Origin: Lewinellaceae bacterium
GTDB lineage: Bacteria > Bacteroidota > Bacteroidia > Chitinophagales > Saprospiraceae
Assembly (NCBI GenBank): GCA_020636435.1
Contig: JACJXX010000002.1
Coordinates: forward strand, 1,488,001-1,552,000
DNA: 64,000 bases
Direction: 5' to 3'
Shown here: positions 51,377 through 60,751 of the stretch, piece after piece
How positions within the stretch are numbered: position 1 is the stretch's first letter
Layout of the letters: the number at the start of each line of letters is the position of its first letter
Translations under genes and position numbers: made by a program
Notes under the pieces: generated by a model
The model's input: the letters and a program-made list of their open reading frames with translations, nothing else
What the model was told of the DNA's origin: nothing
Databases searched by the model: none

Positions 51377-53659
51377 ATGCGGATTGCTCTAATCCTGCTT
51401 ATCCTGCTGCCCTTCACCGGGTTGGCTCAAAACTACACGATAAGCGGCACCCTCACCGACGCCACTACCGGCGAAGCGCTCATCGGCGCCAATGTTTTCG
51501 TCACCTCATTGCAAAAAGGGACGACGACAAACACCTACGGGTTCTACTCCCTGACCATACCCAAAATGGATAGCCTGGGCATTGCCTTTACCTATGTGGG
51601 CTACACAGCTCAGGTCAAGAAGGCCTACCTCAACCAGAACATTAAGCTGGACGTCGAACTGATGCCCGGCGTGGGTTTGCTGGACGAAGTGGTGGTGTCG
51701 GGCGCCCGGAATGACGATAATGTGGCCCGCCCGCAAATGGGGGTCGTCGATATTCCCACCGAGAAGATCAAAGAGCTGCCCGCCATCCTGGGCGAGGTGG
51801 ATGTGCTGAAGGTGGTGCAGTTGCTGCCGGGGGTGCAATCGGGCAATGAAGGCACGACCGGCTTCTTCGTCCGCGGCGGCAATGCCGACCAGAACCTGGT
51901 ACAACTGGACGAGGCCATCGTCTACAACCCCAACCACCTGTTCGGCCTGTTCAGCACCTTCAACACCCGGGCGATCAACAACGTCACCCTCATCAAAGGG
52001 GGGTTCCCGGCCCAGTACGGCGGCAGGTTGTCTTCTATCCTGGACATCAGCATGAAGGAAGGCAACAACAAGCGGGTGGGCGTCGAAGGGGGCATCGGCC
52101 TGGTGACGTCTCAACTGACGGCCGAAGGCCCCTTGAAAAAAGAAAAAGCCTCCTTTATCGTGTCCGGCCGCCGCACTTATTTCGACTGGATGATCAAGCC
52201 CTTTTTGTCCAGCCGCATCCAGACCAACTATTCGTTTTACGACCTGAACGCGAAGGTGAACTGGCAACTGGGCCCCAGAGACCGGGTGTTCCTCAGCGGG
52301 TTTAAGGGGCAGGACGACGCCACTTACATCGAAGATGGCATCGAGTACAACGTGCTTTTCGGCAACACGACGGGCACCCTGCGATGGAACCATATTTTCG
52401 GGCAAAAGCTCTTCCTGAATTCGTCCTTTATCGTCAACGAATACGACCAGAACATTTCCGCGCTCCAGGACAACTCTTTCACCCAGGTCGTTTCCGGGAT
52501 CAAAGACGTCAACGGCAAAATGGAGTTTCAGTATTTTCCCAACCCCGATCACGTCATTCTTTTTGGCGCCCATTACCTGGACCACACCTTCCGCTCCAGC
52601 GGCACCACCGAGGCGCAGTCCGGAACCGATCCTTCTCCCGGCATAGATGAGGGCGCCATTCCGGTGAAGTATTTCGACGAGTTCGCCATTTACGTCAACG
52701 ACGAAATGAGGCTCAGCGAACGCTTTTCGGCCAGCCTGGGAATCCGGGCGCCGGGCTTTTTTTCCGACGAGGCGAGTTACTACAAGATAGAACCCCGGGC
52801 TTCAGTGAAAATGGCGCTGAACTCCACCTCTTCCCTGAAGGCATCCTATACGATGATGAACCAGTTTCTGCACCTGGTGCCCAGCTCCACGGCTTCCGTC
52901 CCCACCGAAGTATGGGTTCCCTCCACCGAACGCACCCGGCCCCAGCTTTCCACCCAATACGCGCTGGGCTATTTCCGGAACTTTCAGGAGAACGGGTGGG
53001 AGTCGAGCCTGGAAGTCTACTATAAGGACATGAAGAACCAGGTGTTGTTCAAAGAGGGCAACCAACTGATCGAAACCCTGGACGTCGACCCCCTGCTCAC
53101 CTACGGGAAAGGCTGGAGTTACGGAGCTGAATTTTTCCTCAGAAAAAACCAGGGGAGGTTTACCGGCTGGTTGTCCTACACCCTTTCCTGGACCAACCAG
53201 AAATTTGAGGAACTGAATTTCGGCAACACCTTCCCCTTCCGGTACGACCGGAGGCACAACCTGGCTTTGGTGGGCACCTATCAGCTCAGCAAAAGATGGT
53301 CGCTTTCGGGCACCTTTGTCTTTTCTTCCGGCAATGTATATACCGTTCCGGTGGGCCGGATCGGCGTGTTTCACGGCGGCACCCTGTTCGAAGGCAATTA
53401 TTTCGTCTACGAGGAGCGGAACAACGTGCGCATGAACCCCTACCACCGGCTCGACCTGTCGGCCTCCCACAAAAGAGAGTGGCGCCTGTTTGGCAAAGAC
53501 CTGACATCCGAGTGGGTCTTCAGCGTGTACAATTCCTACAGCCGGCTAAACCCCTACTTCGTATTTTTCGAAGTAGATCCCGGCACCGGCCAGCCCAAGG
53601 CCAAGCAGGTATCCCTGCTGCCGATCATTCCCAGCATCACTTACAATTTCAAATTTTAG
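51377..53659 (+). CDS. TonB-dependent receptor with carboxypeptidase-regulatory-like domain
   Basis: 760 residues. Signal peptide (RIALILLILLPFTGLAQ), regulatory-like domain about 20-105 (YTISGTLTDATTGEALIGANV, YGFYSLTIPKMDS). The plug contains VDVLKVVQLLPGVQSGNEG, then FFVRGGNADQNLVQLDEAIVYN, and a barrel ends in SITYNFKF with C-terminal Phe. The next gene starts 6 nt later and encodes a DUF4249 lipoprotein. This receptor/DUF4249 pair is a standard Bacteroidota uptake or sensing unit of unknown substrate. The leader is an 8-bp tandem array running right up to the ATG. Confidence 0.93.
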   Translation: MRIALILLILLPFTGLAQNYTISGTLTDATTGEALIGANVFVTSLQKGTTTNTYGFYSLTIPKMDSLGIAFTYVGYTAQVKKAYLNQNIKLDVELMPGVGLLDEVVVSGARNDDNVARPQMGVVDIPTEKIKELPAILGEVDVLKVVQLLPGVQSGNEGTTGFFVRGGNADQNLVQLDEAIVYNPNHLFGLFSTFNTRAINNVTLIKGGFPAQYGGRLSSILDISMKEGNNKRVGVEGGIGLVTSQLTAEGPLKKEKASFIVSGRRTYFDWMIKPFLSSRIQTNYSFYDLNAKVNWQLGPRDRVFLSGFKGQDDATYIEDGIEYNVLFGNTTGTLRWNHIFGQKLFLNSSFIVNEYDQNISALQDNSFTQVVSGIKDVNGKMEFQYFPNPDHVILFGAHYLDHTFRSSGTTEAQSGTDPSPGIDEGAIPVKYFDEFAIYVNDEMRLSERFSASLGIRAPGFFSDEASYYKIEPRASVKMALNSTSSLKASYTMMNQFLHLVPSSTASVPTEVWVPSTERTRPQLSTQYALGYFRNFQENGWESSLEVYYKDMKNQVLFKEGNQLIETLDVDPLLTYGKGWSYGAEFFLRKNQGRFTGWLSYTLSWTNQKFEELNFGNTFPFRYDRRHNLALVGTYQLSKRWSLSGTFVFSSGNVYTVPVGRIGVFHGGTLFEGNYFVYEERNNVRMNPYHRLDLSASHKREWRLFGKDLTSEWVFSVYNSYSRLNPYFVFFEVDPGTGQPKAKQVSLLPIIPSITYNFKF

Positions 53660-53665
53660 GATGAC

Positions 53666-54574
53666 ATGAATACCACCAACTATATATTCCTGCTGCTCTT
53701 CTTCTTTGCCGCCGTATCCTGCCGCAAGGAGGTCAACATCAAACCCAGGGCTTCTTACGAGAGCCAGTTGTTCATCGAGGGTATTTTATATCCGGGCGAA
53801 AACCCCAAGATTTACCTGAGCCTGAGCCAGCCTTTCTTCAACGAGGAGGTCACGCCCCAGGAGATGTTCGCCCGGGGAGCGGAGGTGCGCCTGTTCAACG
53901 GCACGAATACAGAGCTGTTGCAGCCCGACAGCGCCTTCGATAAGTTCCGGTGCCGCTGGGTGCCCTACTACACGGGGACAACCCCGGCGGAGTACGGCAA
54001 AACCTACGAACTGACGGTTGCTTTCGCGGGCAAAACCTATACGGCGGAGACTACCATCAACCAGGCCAAAGTCAATATCGACGAGATCGAATATACCGCC
54101 GAGTTCTTCGACGTATACGGCGGGCACGACGGGGTCATCCTCCGGTTTAAAGACGCGCCGGGGGAAAAGAACTTCTACCGCTTTCAGATGGACCGCTTTC
54201 TCGACACCTCCCGGCACCACGCTCATATCCTGGAGGTGCTCGTAAACGACTGCACCAACGGGGAGAAATTCTGGATCACCGACCTGGGGCGCACCATTTT
54301 CCGGGATGAAAACAACGACGGAAAAGACCTGGAACTAAATGCAGAGGTGTCTTTCGAGTACCGGCGCGGAGATACGGCCTACATCTACCTGCAGTCGCTC
54401 GATGAAACATCGGCGGCTTTTTACGAGGACATCGACAACCAGCTGCAGTCCATCCTGAACCCGTTCGTGGAACCGGTTTTTCTGAAATCAACCATTGACG
54501 GAACGCTCGGGGTATTTGGCTCTGTGGTCCGCTCGGATACGGTGCTGTTCGTTTATCCGCAGGATAACCCGTAG
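53666..54574 (+). CDS. DUF4249 lipoprotein
   Basis: 302 residues. The lipoprotein signal ends at Cys19 (FFFAAVSC). The mature part has the DUF4249 features: LFIEGILYPGENPKIYLSLSQ, GAEVRLFNGTNTELL, GKTYELTVAFAGKTYTAET, and a C-terminal FVEPVFLKSTIDGTLGVFGS. The family sits on the outer surface and is nearly always found beside a TonB receptor, as here (6-nt spacing, so likely translationally coupled). It probably forms the lid or partner of the receptor. Confidence 0.9.
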   Translation: MNTTNYIFLLLFFFAAVSCRKEVNIKPRASYESQLFIEGILYPGENPKIYLSLSQPFFNEEVTPQEMFARGAEVRLFNGTNTELLQPDSAFDKFRCRWVPYYTGTTPAEYGKTYELTVAFAGKTYTAETTINQAKVNIDEIEYTAEFFDVYGGHDGVILRFKDAPGEKNFYRFQMDRFLDTSRHHAHILEVLVNDCTNGEKFWITDLGRTIFRDENNDGKDLELNAEVSFEYRRGDTAYIYLQSLDETSAAFYEDIDNQLQSILNPFVEPVFLKSTIDGTLGVFGSVVRSDTVLFVYPQDNP

Positions 54575-54887
54575 GGTTGTCGAGGCGGGGCGCAGGTACT
54601 GGAAGTCTGTGTTTAACGCCCCTCTTCGATGCGCACTGCCTTCGGAAAAACCGAAAGCAGCGATACCATGCCCTCCAGGCAGTTGATGCTGTTGATGCTC
54701 GCCGGGGAAGCCGGGCTGGGCTGCCCGATGCGGGCCGGCGGCCAATAGCATCAACTGGCCTATGGCCGTAGCATCTTTCTTTGGCCGAAGCCAAAGAAAA
54801 AGTATCCCCGCCTGCTGAGCCGCAGGCCGGCAGGAATAGCATCGCTAAACACATACTGCCGGAATGGTATCTGCGCCCCGCTCCCTC
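54575..54887. other. Spacer between converging genes
   Basis: Apart from the terminator-like hairpin at 54776-54799 this 313-bp stretch shows no gene. It contains TTGATGCTGTTGATGCTC-type short repeats near 54683. Confidence 0.5.
54776..54799. terminator. Bidirectional hairpin with CGAA loop
   Basis: TTTCTTTGGC, loop CGAA, GCCAAAGAAA: ten perfect pairs with a T-run on one side and an A-run on the other. It sits between two converging genes and can serve both as a terminator. Confidence 0.75.
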
Positions 54888-57779
54888 TTACCGCCCAATC
54901 ACCATCTTCCCACTCCCAACGGGCTTCCCATCCGAAAGGATGGTAAAGAAGTACAACCCTCCCGGCAGCCCCTCGCGGCGGAAATCCAGCCTTGAACCGG
55001 GGAAGGCTTCCTGCCTCACCTGCCGCCCCTGGTTGTCGTAGAGCAGAAACAGGCCCTGCCCGATTTCCATCCCTGTGATTTCGATCGTGCTTTCCTCCCC
55101 AAACGGGTTGGGATACGCGTTTACGCGGACGCTCTCCGGAAAACCTTCTTCGCGGATGTCGCTGATAATGAAGTTCTCCCCCAGCGTGGTCAAGGTGGTA
55201 TTGGTAATGACCGGCTCATTAAAGTCGAAATAAATGCCCGCTTCGTTTTTGATGGCGCTGCCCAGCTCCGCCTCCGGTTTGTGGCGGGCGGAGAATTTCA
55301 CGAATCCCTGAGAAGCCTCCAGGTTGGTGGTGCTGTCGGGCAGCAGAATGTCGTCGAAGCGAAATTCCAGGATGCCCCCGCCATAGATGCGGTAGCTGTA
55401 ATCGTGGCTGGAGGCTCCCGGGCGGATGCTCTTCACGTCCAGCAGTTCCGGCAGCGTATCGCGGATCACTACCGTAAAGGCCGTATCGGTGCCGGTATTC
55501 TGGAAGCGGAGGAGGTATTCCAGTTCGGTGCCGGGGCGCACGAAATTTTCCTCCCCGTAGCCCCGGGGAAACACCTGTTTGTCGTTGGGGTCGTAAGAGC
55601 CAACGTTCTCCCGGCAGTCGATGTCGGCGAAGGGGCCATCGTCGTTGTTGGAGAAGATCGTCACGAAACCGGGGTTGACGCCGTTGCAGCCTTCCAGGGC
55701 GGCGCTGGCGAAGGGGCTGCCCAGCAAATTGGGGAAATCCTGGCTCTGCTCTACCTCCAGCCGGTAAGTAGCGTTGCCGGCGATGGGGATACCGACCAGG
55801 CGGCTGCCGCCCGCTCCCAGCTGGAAATTGCCTTCCATGAGCATGATGTTATCTTCGGTGACGATGTACTGGTGCGGCGTATCCATATCCGCCCCCCGGT
55901 TTTCGATAAGGAACTGAACGGAATCGCCGGCGCACTGGCCGGAAACCTGGAGGATGGGCCCTGGCCACAGGGTGTCGAGGCAGGTACTGTCCGGAAAGAT
56001 ATGGGCTTCGGTGCAATGGGTTTGCCCCAACACCGCATCGCAGCTCACGTCGACATGGACACGGAAGCTTTCACACTGATTGGGGTTGACCATGCCGAGA
56101 TCGAAGGTATAAGTTTGGCCGTCCTGCTGAGAGAAGGGGATGGTACTGCTGACGTAGGAGAGGAAAGGGTCCAGCGTCACTTCCACGCTGGCATTTACAG
56201 CCGGGGTGGTGCCGTTGTTGCAGTATTCCACCGAATAATAAGAGCTGAAGCAGCGCCGCAGCAGGCTGGTGGAAATGTCCACCGTCATGAGCGGGCAGCT
56301 CACATCCGCCTGGGCCGGAAGGTCCAGCGCCTCGCTGCTGAAGGGCGCCGGCAGGGCGGCCGTATAGCTGGCCTGGCAAGAGGACCAGTAAATGGAAGGC
56401 GCCGTGAGGGTGACGGTAAATATCCCGGTATCCAACAGCATTTCGTACCGCCCGTCCGGGCCGGAAGTGGCGTAGAAGCTCTGGTTTCCTTTGGTGGCGG
56501 CGATGAGCCAGCCTTCCAGGGGCAGCTCGCCGTTGTCGGTGCAGTCCATGTTTTCATCCAGGAAGACATGGCCCTCCAGGATGCAGGTGTAAACATAACC
56601 TTCGCCGTTGGCTTTGATGAGCAGCGCGTTCTGGGCGTAGGGCCAGTTGTTCGAATATTGTACCCGGCCGGCGATGGCGTAGCCGCCGTCGGCAGTATGG
56701 ATGAGGGAGTTGGCATAGTTGTCCAGGCCGTAGGGAATCTCCCTCTGCCAGATCACATTATCGGCTTCGGCATCCAGTTGGGCCAGGGTGATGAGAAAGT
56801 CCGCATTATTAGGCGTTCGGCCCCGCTGGCCGGTAACGGCGAGTTGACCCTGGGGAGCGACTTGAATATTCCGCAAATAATCGCCGGCCGGGGCAGGTTT
56901 TTCCCAGGTGATGTTCCCATTGGCATCCAGTTTAATGATCCTGGATCCTGCCAGGGGAGAGAAGGAGGTTGGGGAGACAGTGAGGTAGAAACTGCCGTCG
57001 GCCGCTCGCGCAGCGCCTTTGACCTGATCGTTTGGGCCCAAAGGGTGAACGTCAAAGTCCAGTTCATTGCCCAGTTCGTCTACCTGGAGCAGGAACAAGG
57101 CAGTGGGATAGGGAAAGATCACCGGGTCTGGCTCGACCCAGGAACCGGCGATGGCATAACCGCCGGCGGGCAAAGGCATCAACTCCGTTACGGTGTAGGA
57201 GAGGGTATCCACTCCATAAACCTGCCGCCATAGCTCGTTGCCATCTGCGTCGGTTTTTACCATAAAAATATGATTGAAACCCATGCCGTTGGACTCGCCC
57301 ACGGCCAATAACCCGCCGTCGGGCGTTTCGACGACCTGTTTGCCGATATTGTACTCTATAGAATCCGTTATGTCCGGGTAATCTACGAAGAATTCCCGTT
57401 GCCAGAGGAGGTTGCCGCCGGCGCCGGCCTTGATCAGCAGCAGGGTAGGATTATCATCAAAATTGGATGGCTGGTGCTGTCCGGTAATAGCAAAGCCTCC
57501 GTCGGAAGTAAGGGTAATATCGGTGCCGTAACCAAACTCGAGGCCCGGCAGGGCAGTATGCCAGAGCACATTGCCTTCGGCATCGGTACGCAAAAAGTAG
57601 GGATTAGCGCCCGCCCATTGTCCGGTAAGGGCATAGCCGCCATCCGGGGTTTGCACCACTGCATTTCCGGAATTGCTATCCTGGTTTCCAAAATCTCTTA
57701 TCCAGCCCTGGGCGGTTGTGGTTAGGCAAAAAAACAGCACAAGGTTAATGGTTAATAAGAATCTAGCACTCATATTCAT
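54888..57779 (-). CDS. Secreted propeller protein with type IX secretion sorting domain
   Basis: 963 residues from the ATG at 57779 (NMSARFLLTINLVLFFCLTTTAQ signal); the ATG at 57773 is an alternative. The first half is a beta-propeller whose blades repeat VVQTPDGGYALTGQ and DADGNELWRQVYG, the delta-60/PQQ-like type. About 400-480 is a carboxypeptidase-regulatory-like fold (GHVFLDENMDCTDNGELPLE). DUF11-like/CARDB-like modules follow (ASVEVTLDPFLSYVSSTIP), with SYDPNDKQVFPRGYGE and a conserved LRFQNTGTDTAFTVVIRDTL segment (DUF7619-type, from memory). A T9SS type A domain starts at about 885 (VNAYPNPFGEESTIEI). An extracellular surface or cell-envelope role is likely; function unknown. Confidence 0.9.
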   Translation of the reverse strand: MNMSARFLLTINLVLFFCLTTTAQGWIRDFGNQDSNSGNAVVQTPDGGYALTGQWAGANPYFLRTDAEGNVLWHTALPGLEFGYGTDITLTSDGGFAITGQHQPSNFDDNPTLLLIKAGAGGNLLWQREFFVDYPDITDSIEYNIGKQVVETPDGGLLAVGESNGMGFNHIFMVKTDADGNELWRQVYGVDTLSYTVTELMPLPAGGYAIAGSWVEPDPVIFPYPTALFLLQVDELGNELDFDVHPLGPNDQVKGAARAADGSFYLTVSPTSFSPLAGSRIIKLDANGNITWEKPAPAGDYLRNIQVAPQGQLAVTGQRGRTPNNADFLITLAQLDAEADNVIWQREIPYGLDNYANSLIHTADGGYAIAGRVQYSNNWPYAQNALLIKANGEGYVYTCILEGHVFLDENMDCTDNGELPLEGWLIAATKGNQSFYATSGPDGRYEMLLDTGIFTVTLTAPSIYWSSCQASYTAALPAPFSSEALDLPAQADVSCPLMTVDISTSLLRRCFSSYYSVEYCNNGTTPAVNASVEVTLDPFLSYVSSTIPFSQQDGQTYTFDLGMVNPNQCESFRVHVDVSCDAVLGQTHCTEAHIFPDSTCLDTLWPGPILQVSGQCAGDSVQFLIENRGADMDTPHQYIVTEDNIMLMEGNFQLGAGGSRLVGIPIAGNATYRLEVEQSQDFPNLLGSPFASAALEGCNGVNPGFVTIFSNNDDGPFADIDCRENVGSYDPNDKQVFPRGYGEENFVRPGTELEYLLRFQNTGTDTAFTVVIRDTLPELLDVKSIRPGASSHDYSYRIYGGGILEFRFDDILLPDSTTNLEASQGFVKFSARHKPEAELGSAIKNEAGIYFDFNEPVITNTTLTTLGENFIISDIREEGFPESVRVNAYPNPFGEESTIEITGMEIGQGLFLLYDNQGRQVRQEAFPGSRLDFRREGLPGGLYFFTILSDGKPVGSGKMVIGR

Positions 57780-57932
57780 AGGTATTATTTGTTTCAATGT
57801 TTTGTGCAAACTGGCACGCTACAAAAATGGGCTTTAATTAGGAGCGGGGAAAAGACAAAAAATGAAATTTATCAAACTATATTCCTCATGAATCCTTAAA
57901 ATTAAGGCTTCAAACAGCAATTTATCAAAAAA

Positions 57933-59324
57933 ATGCAAACCAGCACCCTACTGCAATTGCTCCGGGAAATGTCCACTTACCGACGCAACCGTTTGTGTAA
58001 GTTTCTTCAGTCGCCCTACCACAACCAACGGGAGGATGTGCTGGCCCTGTTTGAGCACATCGATCAGCATATTGACAAAGACTGGGCGCCTTTGTCTAAA
58101 GAAGCTTCCTTCCGCGCTGTTTATCCCGGCCAGGCGTATGACGAACAGCAACTGCGCTACCTGATGAGCTTCCTGATGAAAAATATCGAGCAATTTTTTA
58201 TCGCCGAGCAGCTAAAGGGAGATGAATTGCTGGCTCAGCGCCTCCTGCTGCAAGCCTACCGGGAATCCGCCGGGGCCAAGAGCTTTCAGAAAGCCCTGCG
58301 CCGGGCTCGCCGGCTGCAGGAGCATGCCGAACGGGCGGAGCTGTTCTACCACCACAGCTTTGCCTTAGAACGGGAAGAGTACCGCTTCCGCGCCGGCCGC
58401 AAACGGGACGCCCCCAGCCAGCTGCCCCGCCTCAACGCCGCCCTCGACGAGGCTTTCTTCATCAGCCGGCTGAAGCAGAGCTGCCTGCTGTCGGCCCATC
58501 AGGCCGTGTTCCGGGAAGAGGAAGAAGGCTCGGGCCTTCTGGCCTTGCTAATGGATTTTTTAAAAGATAGCCAATTCCTGACCAACCCGTTGCTGGCAGC
58601 CTATTTCCATTACCTCAAAGCAGTAGAAAATCCACTGGAAACGGCCTGGTACCAGGCGCTGAAGGAATTGATACTGCCCGAAGCGCTGCCGCCCGAAGAG
58701 CGCCGCCCCCTCTTCCTGCTGGCCATCAACTACGGCATCCGGCAGTTCAACGACGGGCAGGAAGGCTACCTGCAGGAGCTGTTTGAACTCTACCGCACCG
58801 GGCTTGCCGAAGAACTGCTTCTGCCGGACGGCCGCCTCAGCCGCTTCGCCTTTAAGAACATCACCGCCATCGCCCTGCGGCTCCGGCAGTTCCAATGGAC
58901 GGAGGGCTTCATCGAAGAGTACCAGCAATATCTTCCTCCCCGGCACCGGGAAAACTACGTGCACTTTTGCCTTTCTAAACTCCGTTTCGAGCAAGGCCGG
59001 CTCGGCCAGGCTATGGAACGCTTGCGGCAGGTGGAATACGAGGACCTTTTCCTCAACATCGACGCCAAGATCATGCTGATGAAGATTTACCATGAGCTAC
59101 AGGAATACGACGCGCTCGACTCCTTCCTGCGCAGCTTCGAACGCTTCCTCCGGCGCCATAAGGAATTGTCCTACCATAGGGAAAATTACTTCAATATCAT
59201 CTACTTTACCCGGAAGCTGCTGGAGGTGAACCCCTTCGATAAGGAAGCGCGCGCCGCCCTGCGCCGGGAGGTGGAAGCGGCGCCGACGCTGACGGAGAGG
59301 GGGTGGTTGTTGGAGAGGGTGTGA
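57933..59324 (+). CDS. Uncharacterised helical-repeat protein (family copy 2)
   Basis: 463 residues, alpha-helical, cytoplasmic by appearance. It is homologous over the full length to the protein at 8022-9425. Shared boxes are FLQSPYHNQRED/FTASPYFNSNEN, YLMSFLMKNIEQFF, ALDEAFFISRLKQSCLLS/ALDDLYFLRKLKYSIEML, LAINYGIRQFNDGQEGY/YAINFCARKIRQGKDEY, VEYEDLFLN/LNFSDLFYH and the C-terminal PTLTERGWLL/PLAERAWLL. Roughly a quarter of positions are identical. It is divergent from the propeller-protein gene. The large octamer array begins seven bases after its stop codon, just as a small repeat array follows copy 1. Confidence 0.8.
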   Translation: MQTSTLLQLLREMSTYRRNRLCKFLQSPYHNQREDVLALFEHIDQHIDKDWAPLSKEASFRAVYPGQAYDEQQLRYLMSFLMKNIEQFFIAEQLKGDELLAQRLLLQAYRESAGAKSFQKALRRARRLQEHAERAELFYHHSFALEREEYRFRAGRKRDAPSQLPRLNAALDEAFFISRLKQSCLLSAHQAVFREEEEGSGLLALLMDFLKDSQFLTNPLLAAYFHYLKAVENPLETAWYQALKELILPEALPPEERRPLFLLAINYGIRQFNDGQEGYLQELFELYRTGLAEELLLPDGRLSRFAFKNITAIALRLRQFQWTEGFIEEYQQYLPPRHRENYVHFCLSKLRFEQGRLGQAMERLRQVEYEDLFLNIDAKIMLMKIYHELQEYDALDSFLRSFERFLRRHKELSYHRENYFNIIYFTRKLLEVNPFDKEARAALRREVEAAPTLTERGWLLERV

Positions 59325-59330
59325 GAGGGT

Positions 59331-59584
59331 TTCAGTGTTTCAGTGTTTCAGTGTTTCAGTGTACCAGTGTACCAGTGTACCAGTGTACCAGTGAACCAGT
59401 GTACCAGTGTACCAGTGAACCAGTGTACCAATGTACCAATGTACCAGTGTACCAGTGTACCAGTGTACCAGTGTACCAGTGTACCAGTGTACCAGTGTAC
59501 CAGTGTACCAGTGCACCAATGTACCAATGTACCAATGTACCAGTGTGCCAGTGTACCAGTGTACCAGTGTACCAGTGTTTCAGT
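59331..59584. repeat. Large 8-bp minisatellite (ACCAGTGT)
   Basis: About 31 octamers: four TTCAGTGT, then mostly ACCAGTGT with ACCAATGT and ACCAGTGA variants, and TTCAGT again at the end. Because 8 is not a multiple of 3 it is open in all frames and yields long VPVYQCTS-like phantom frames. It starts directly after a stop codon. Confidence 0.95.
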
Positions 59585-59645
59585 ACCACCATGCCTTGGC
59601 GCTCATTTTTCTGCTGTATCTTGCAACTCATTTTATAGAAACCAT

Positions 59646-59793
59646 GTGACTGTTTAGCTGGGTCTCTGATGCTTTAGCCACTAAGGCACCCCGTACCCAT
59701 AGGGTCGGGGCACAAAACCCCACGAAAATTTAGTGCGGCTTTAGTGTTTTTGTGTTTTCGTGGCGAGAAAGCGGGGGCCTGCTAAATAGTTAA
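59646..59793. repeat. 148-bp element with family-C-like ends
   Basis: The ends GTGACTGTTTAGC and GCTAAATAGTTAA are inverted repeats related to the GTGACTGTTCAGC ends of family C. The interior is different: CCCCGTACCCaTAGGGTCGGGG, also present in family A, and AAACCCCACGAAAATTTAGTG/TTTAGTGTTTTTGTGTTTTCGTGG. So it combines features of two families. Confidence 0.65.
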
Positions 59794-59949
59794 GAAACCA
59801 TCATCAGCTAATCAAAAGAGTGCGTGACAAAAAAGCGGGGTTGCGGCAGGGCAATCGAAGTCGAAAGTCGTCAGACGACTCAAAGTCGTCAGACGACTGC
59901 CTTAAAACCCGCGAATATGTCACGCACTCTAATCAAAAAGCTCAAAAAC

Positions 59950-60477
59950 ATGCGCAACGTACAACTCTACATCGCCGCCAGCATCGACGGTTACATCGCC
60001 CGGACGGACGGCGGCATCGACTGGCTCTCCATGGTGGACAAGAAGGGGGAGGACTACGGCTACAACGCCTTCATCGCCTCGGTGGACACGACCCTGATGG
60101 GCCGTAAAACTTACGATGACGTGCTCGGGTTCGACGGACCGTTTCCCTATCCGGGCCTGGAAAACTACGTCTTCTCCCGTAAGGCGCAGCCCGATGATGG
60201 CAATCCGGTAAGCCACATCAACGAAGACCCTGCGGCTTTTGTGAAAAAGCTTAAAGCCCGGCCCGGCGGCAACATCTGGCTCATCGGCGGCGGCCAGCTC
60301 AATACTGTCCTGCTCAATGCCGGGCTGATCGACGAAATGATCCTCTCCGTTATCCCTATTCTCCTCGGTGACGGCATCCCGCTCTTTGGCGGGCAGCCGA
60401 AGGAAACAAAGTGGCGGCTGACGAAGCAGGAGGCCTTTGATACGGGCCTGGTGCAGATGAACTATGCCATTGAATAA
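59950..60477 (+). CDS. Dihydrofolate-reductase/RibD-C-like reductase
   Basis: 175 residues from the ATG at 59950 (RNVQLYIAASIDGYIA), which gives the family's usual N-terminus; an ATG at 59917 would add 11 residues. Visible are SIDGYIARTDGGIDWL, DTTLMGRKTYDDVLGF, YVFSRKA and IWLIGGGQLNTVLLNAGLIDE, the NADPH-binding GGG with the following acidic helix, then ILLGDGIPLFGG. This is the DHFR-like/RibD C-terminal fold. Members include bacterial reductases of pteridine- and riboflavin-type substrates; which one applies here cannot be told. The leader contains the palindrome AGTCGTCAGACGACT twice. Confidence 0.88.
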   Translation: MRNVQLYIAASIDGYIARTDGGIDWLSMVDKKGEDYGYNAFIASVDTTLMGRKTYDDVLGFDGPFPYPGLENYVFSRKAQPDDGNPVSHINEDPAAFVKKLKARPGGNIWLIGGGQLNTVLLNAGLIDEMILSVIPILLGDGIPLFGGQPKETKWRLTKQEAFDTGLVQMNYAIE

Positions 60478-60751
60478 ATAACCGGCAGCGCAGTTGAGAG
60501 GATCACGTGATCTTGGGGCAACGAATACGGACGCTTGCCGTTTCCTGACAACGCGCAACGTTCGTCAGGATAACAAACAACGGCCAACGTGGGCTACCCG
60601 TCTATCGCTGGACAACGGTTGCTGGGTTGTGTACGATGTACGGGCACAGCGGCGGCGCAGGGCTGTGTACGGTGAACGAAGCCGCGCCTGGCTGTCCAAT
60701 CTTAGAATGGTAGCCCCAACGTGCCCTCCTTCAGCACAGGAGCCGGCCTAC

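Noticed and set aside
55281..57233. 650-codon plus-strand frame
   Set aside because: Antisense shadow of the secreted propeller protein; no signal peptide or recognisable domain.
59331..59584. Possible CRISPR array
   Set aside because: The units are contiguous 8-mers with no spacers, and there are no cas genes in the window.
59303..59649. Frames reading VPVYQCTSVPVYQCTS or LVHWYTGT
   Set aside because: Products of the 8-bp minisatellite, open in all frames; not genes.
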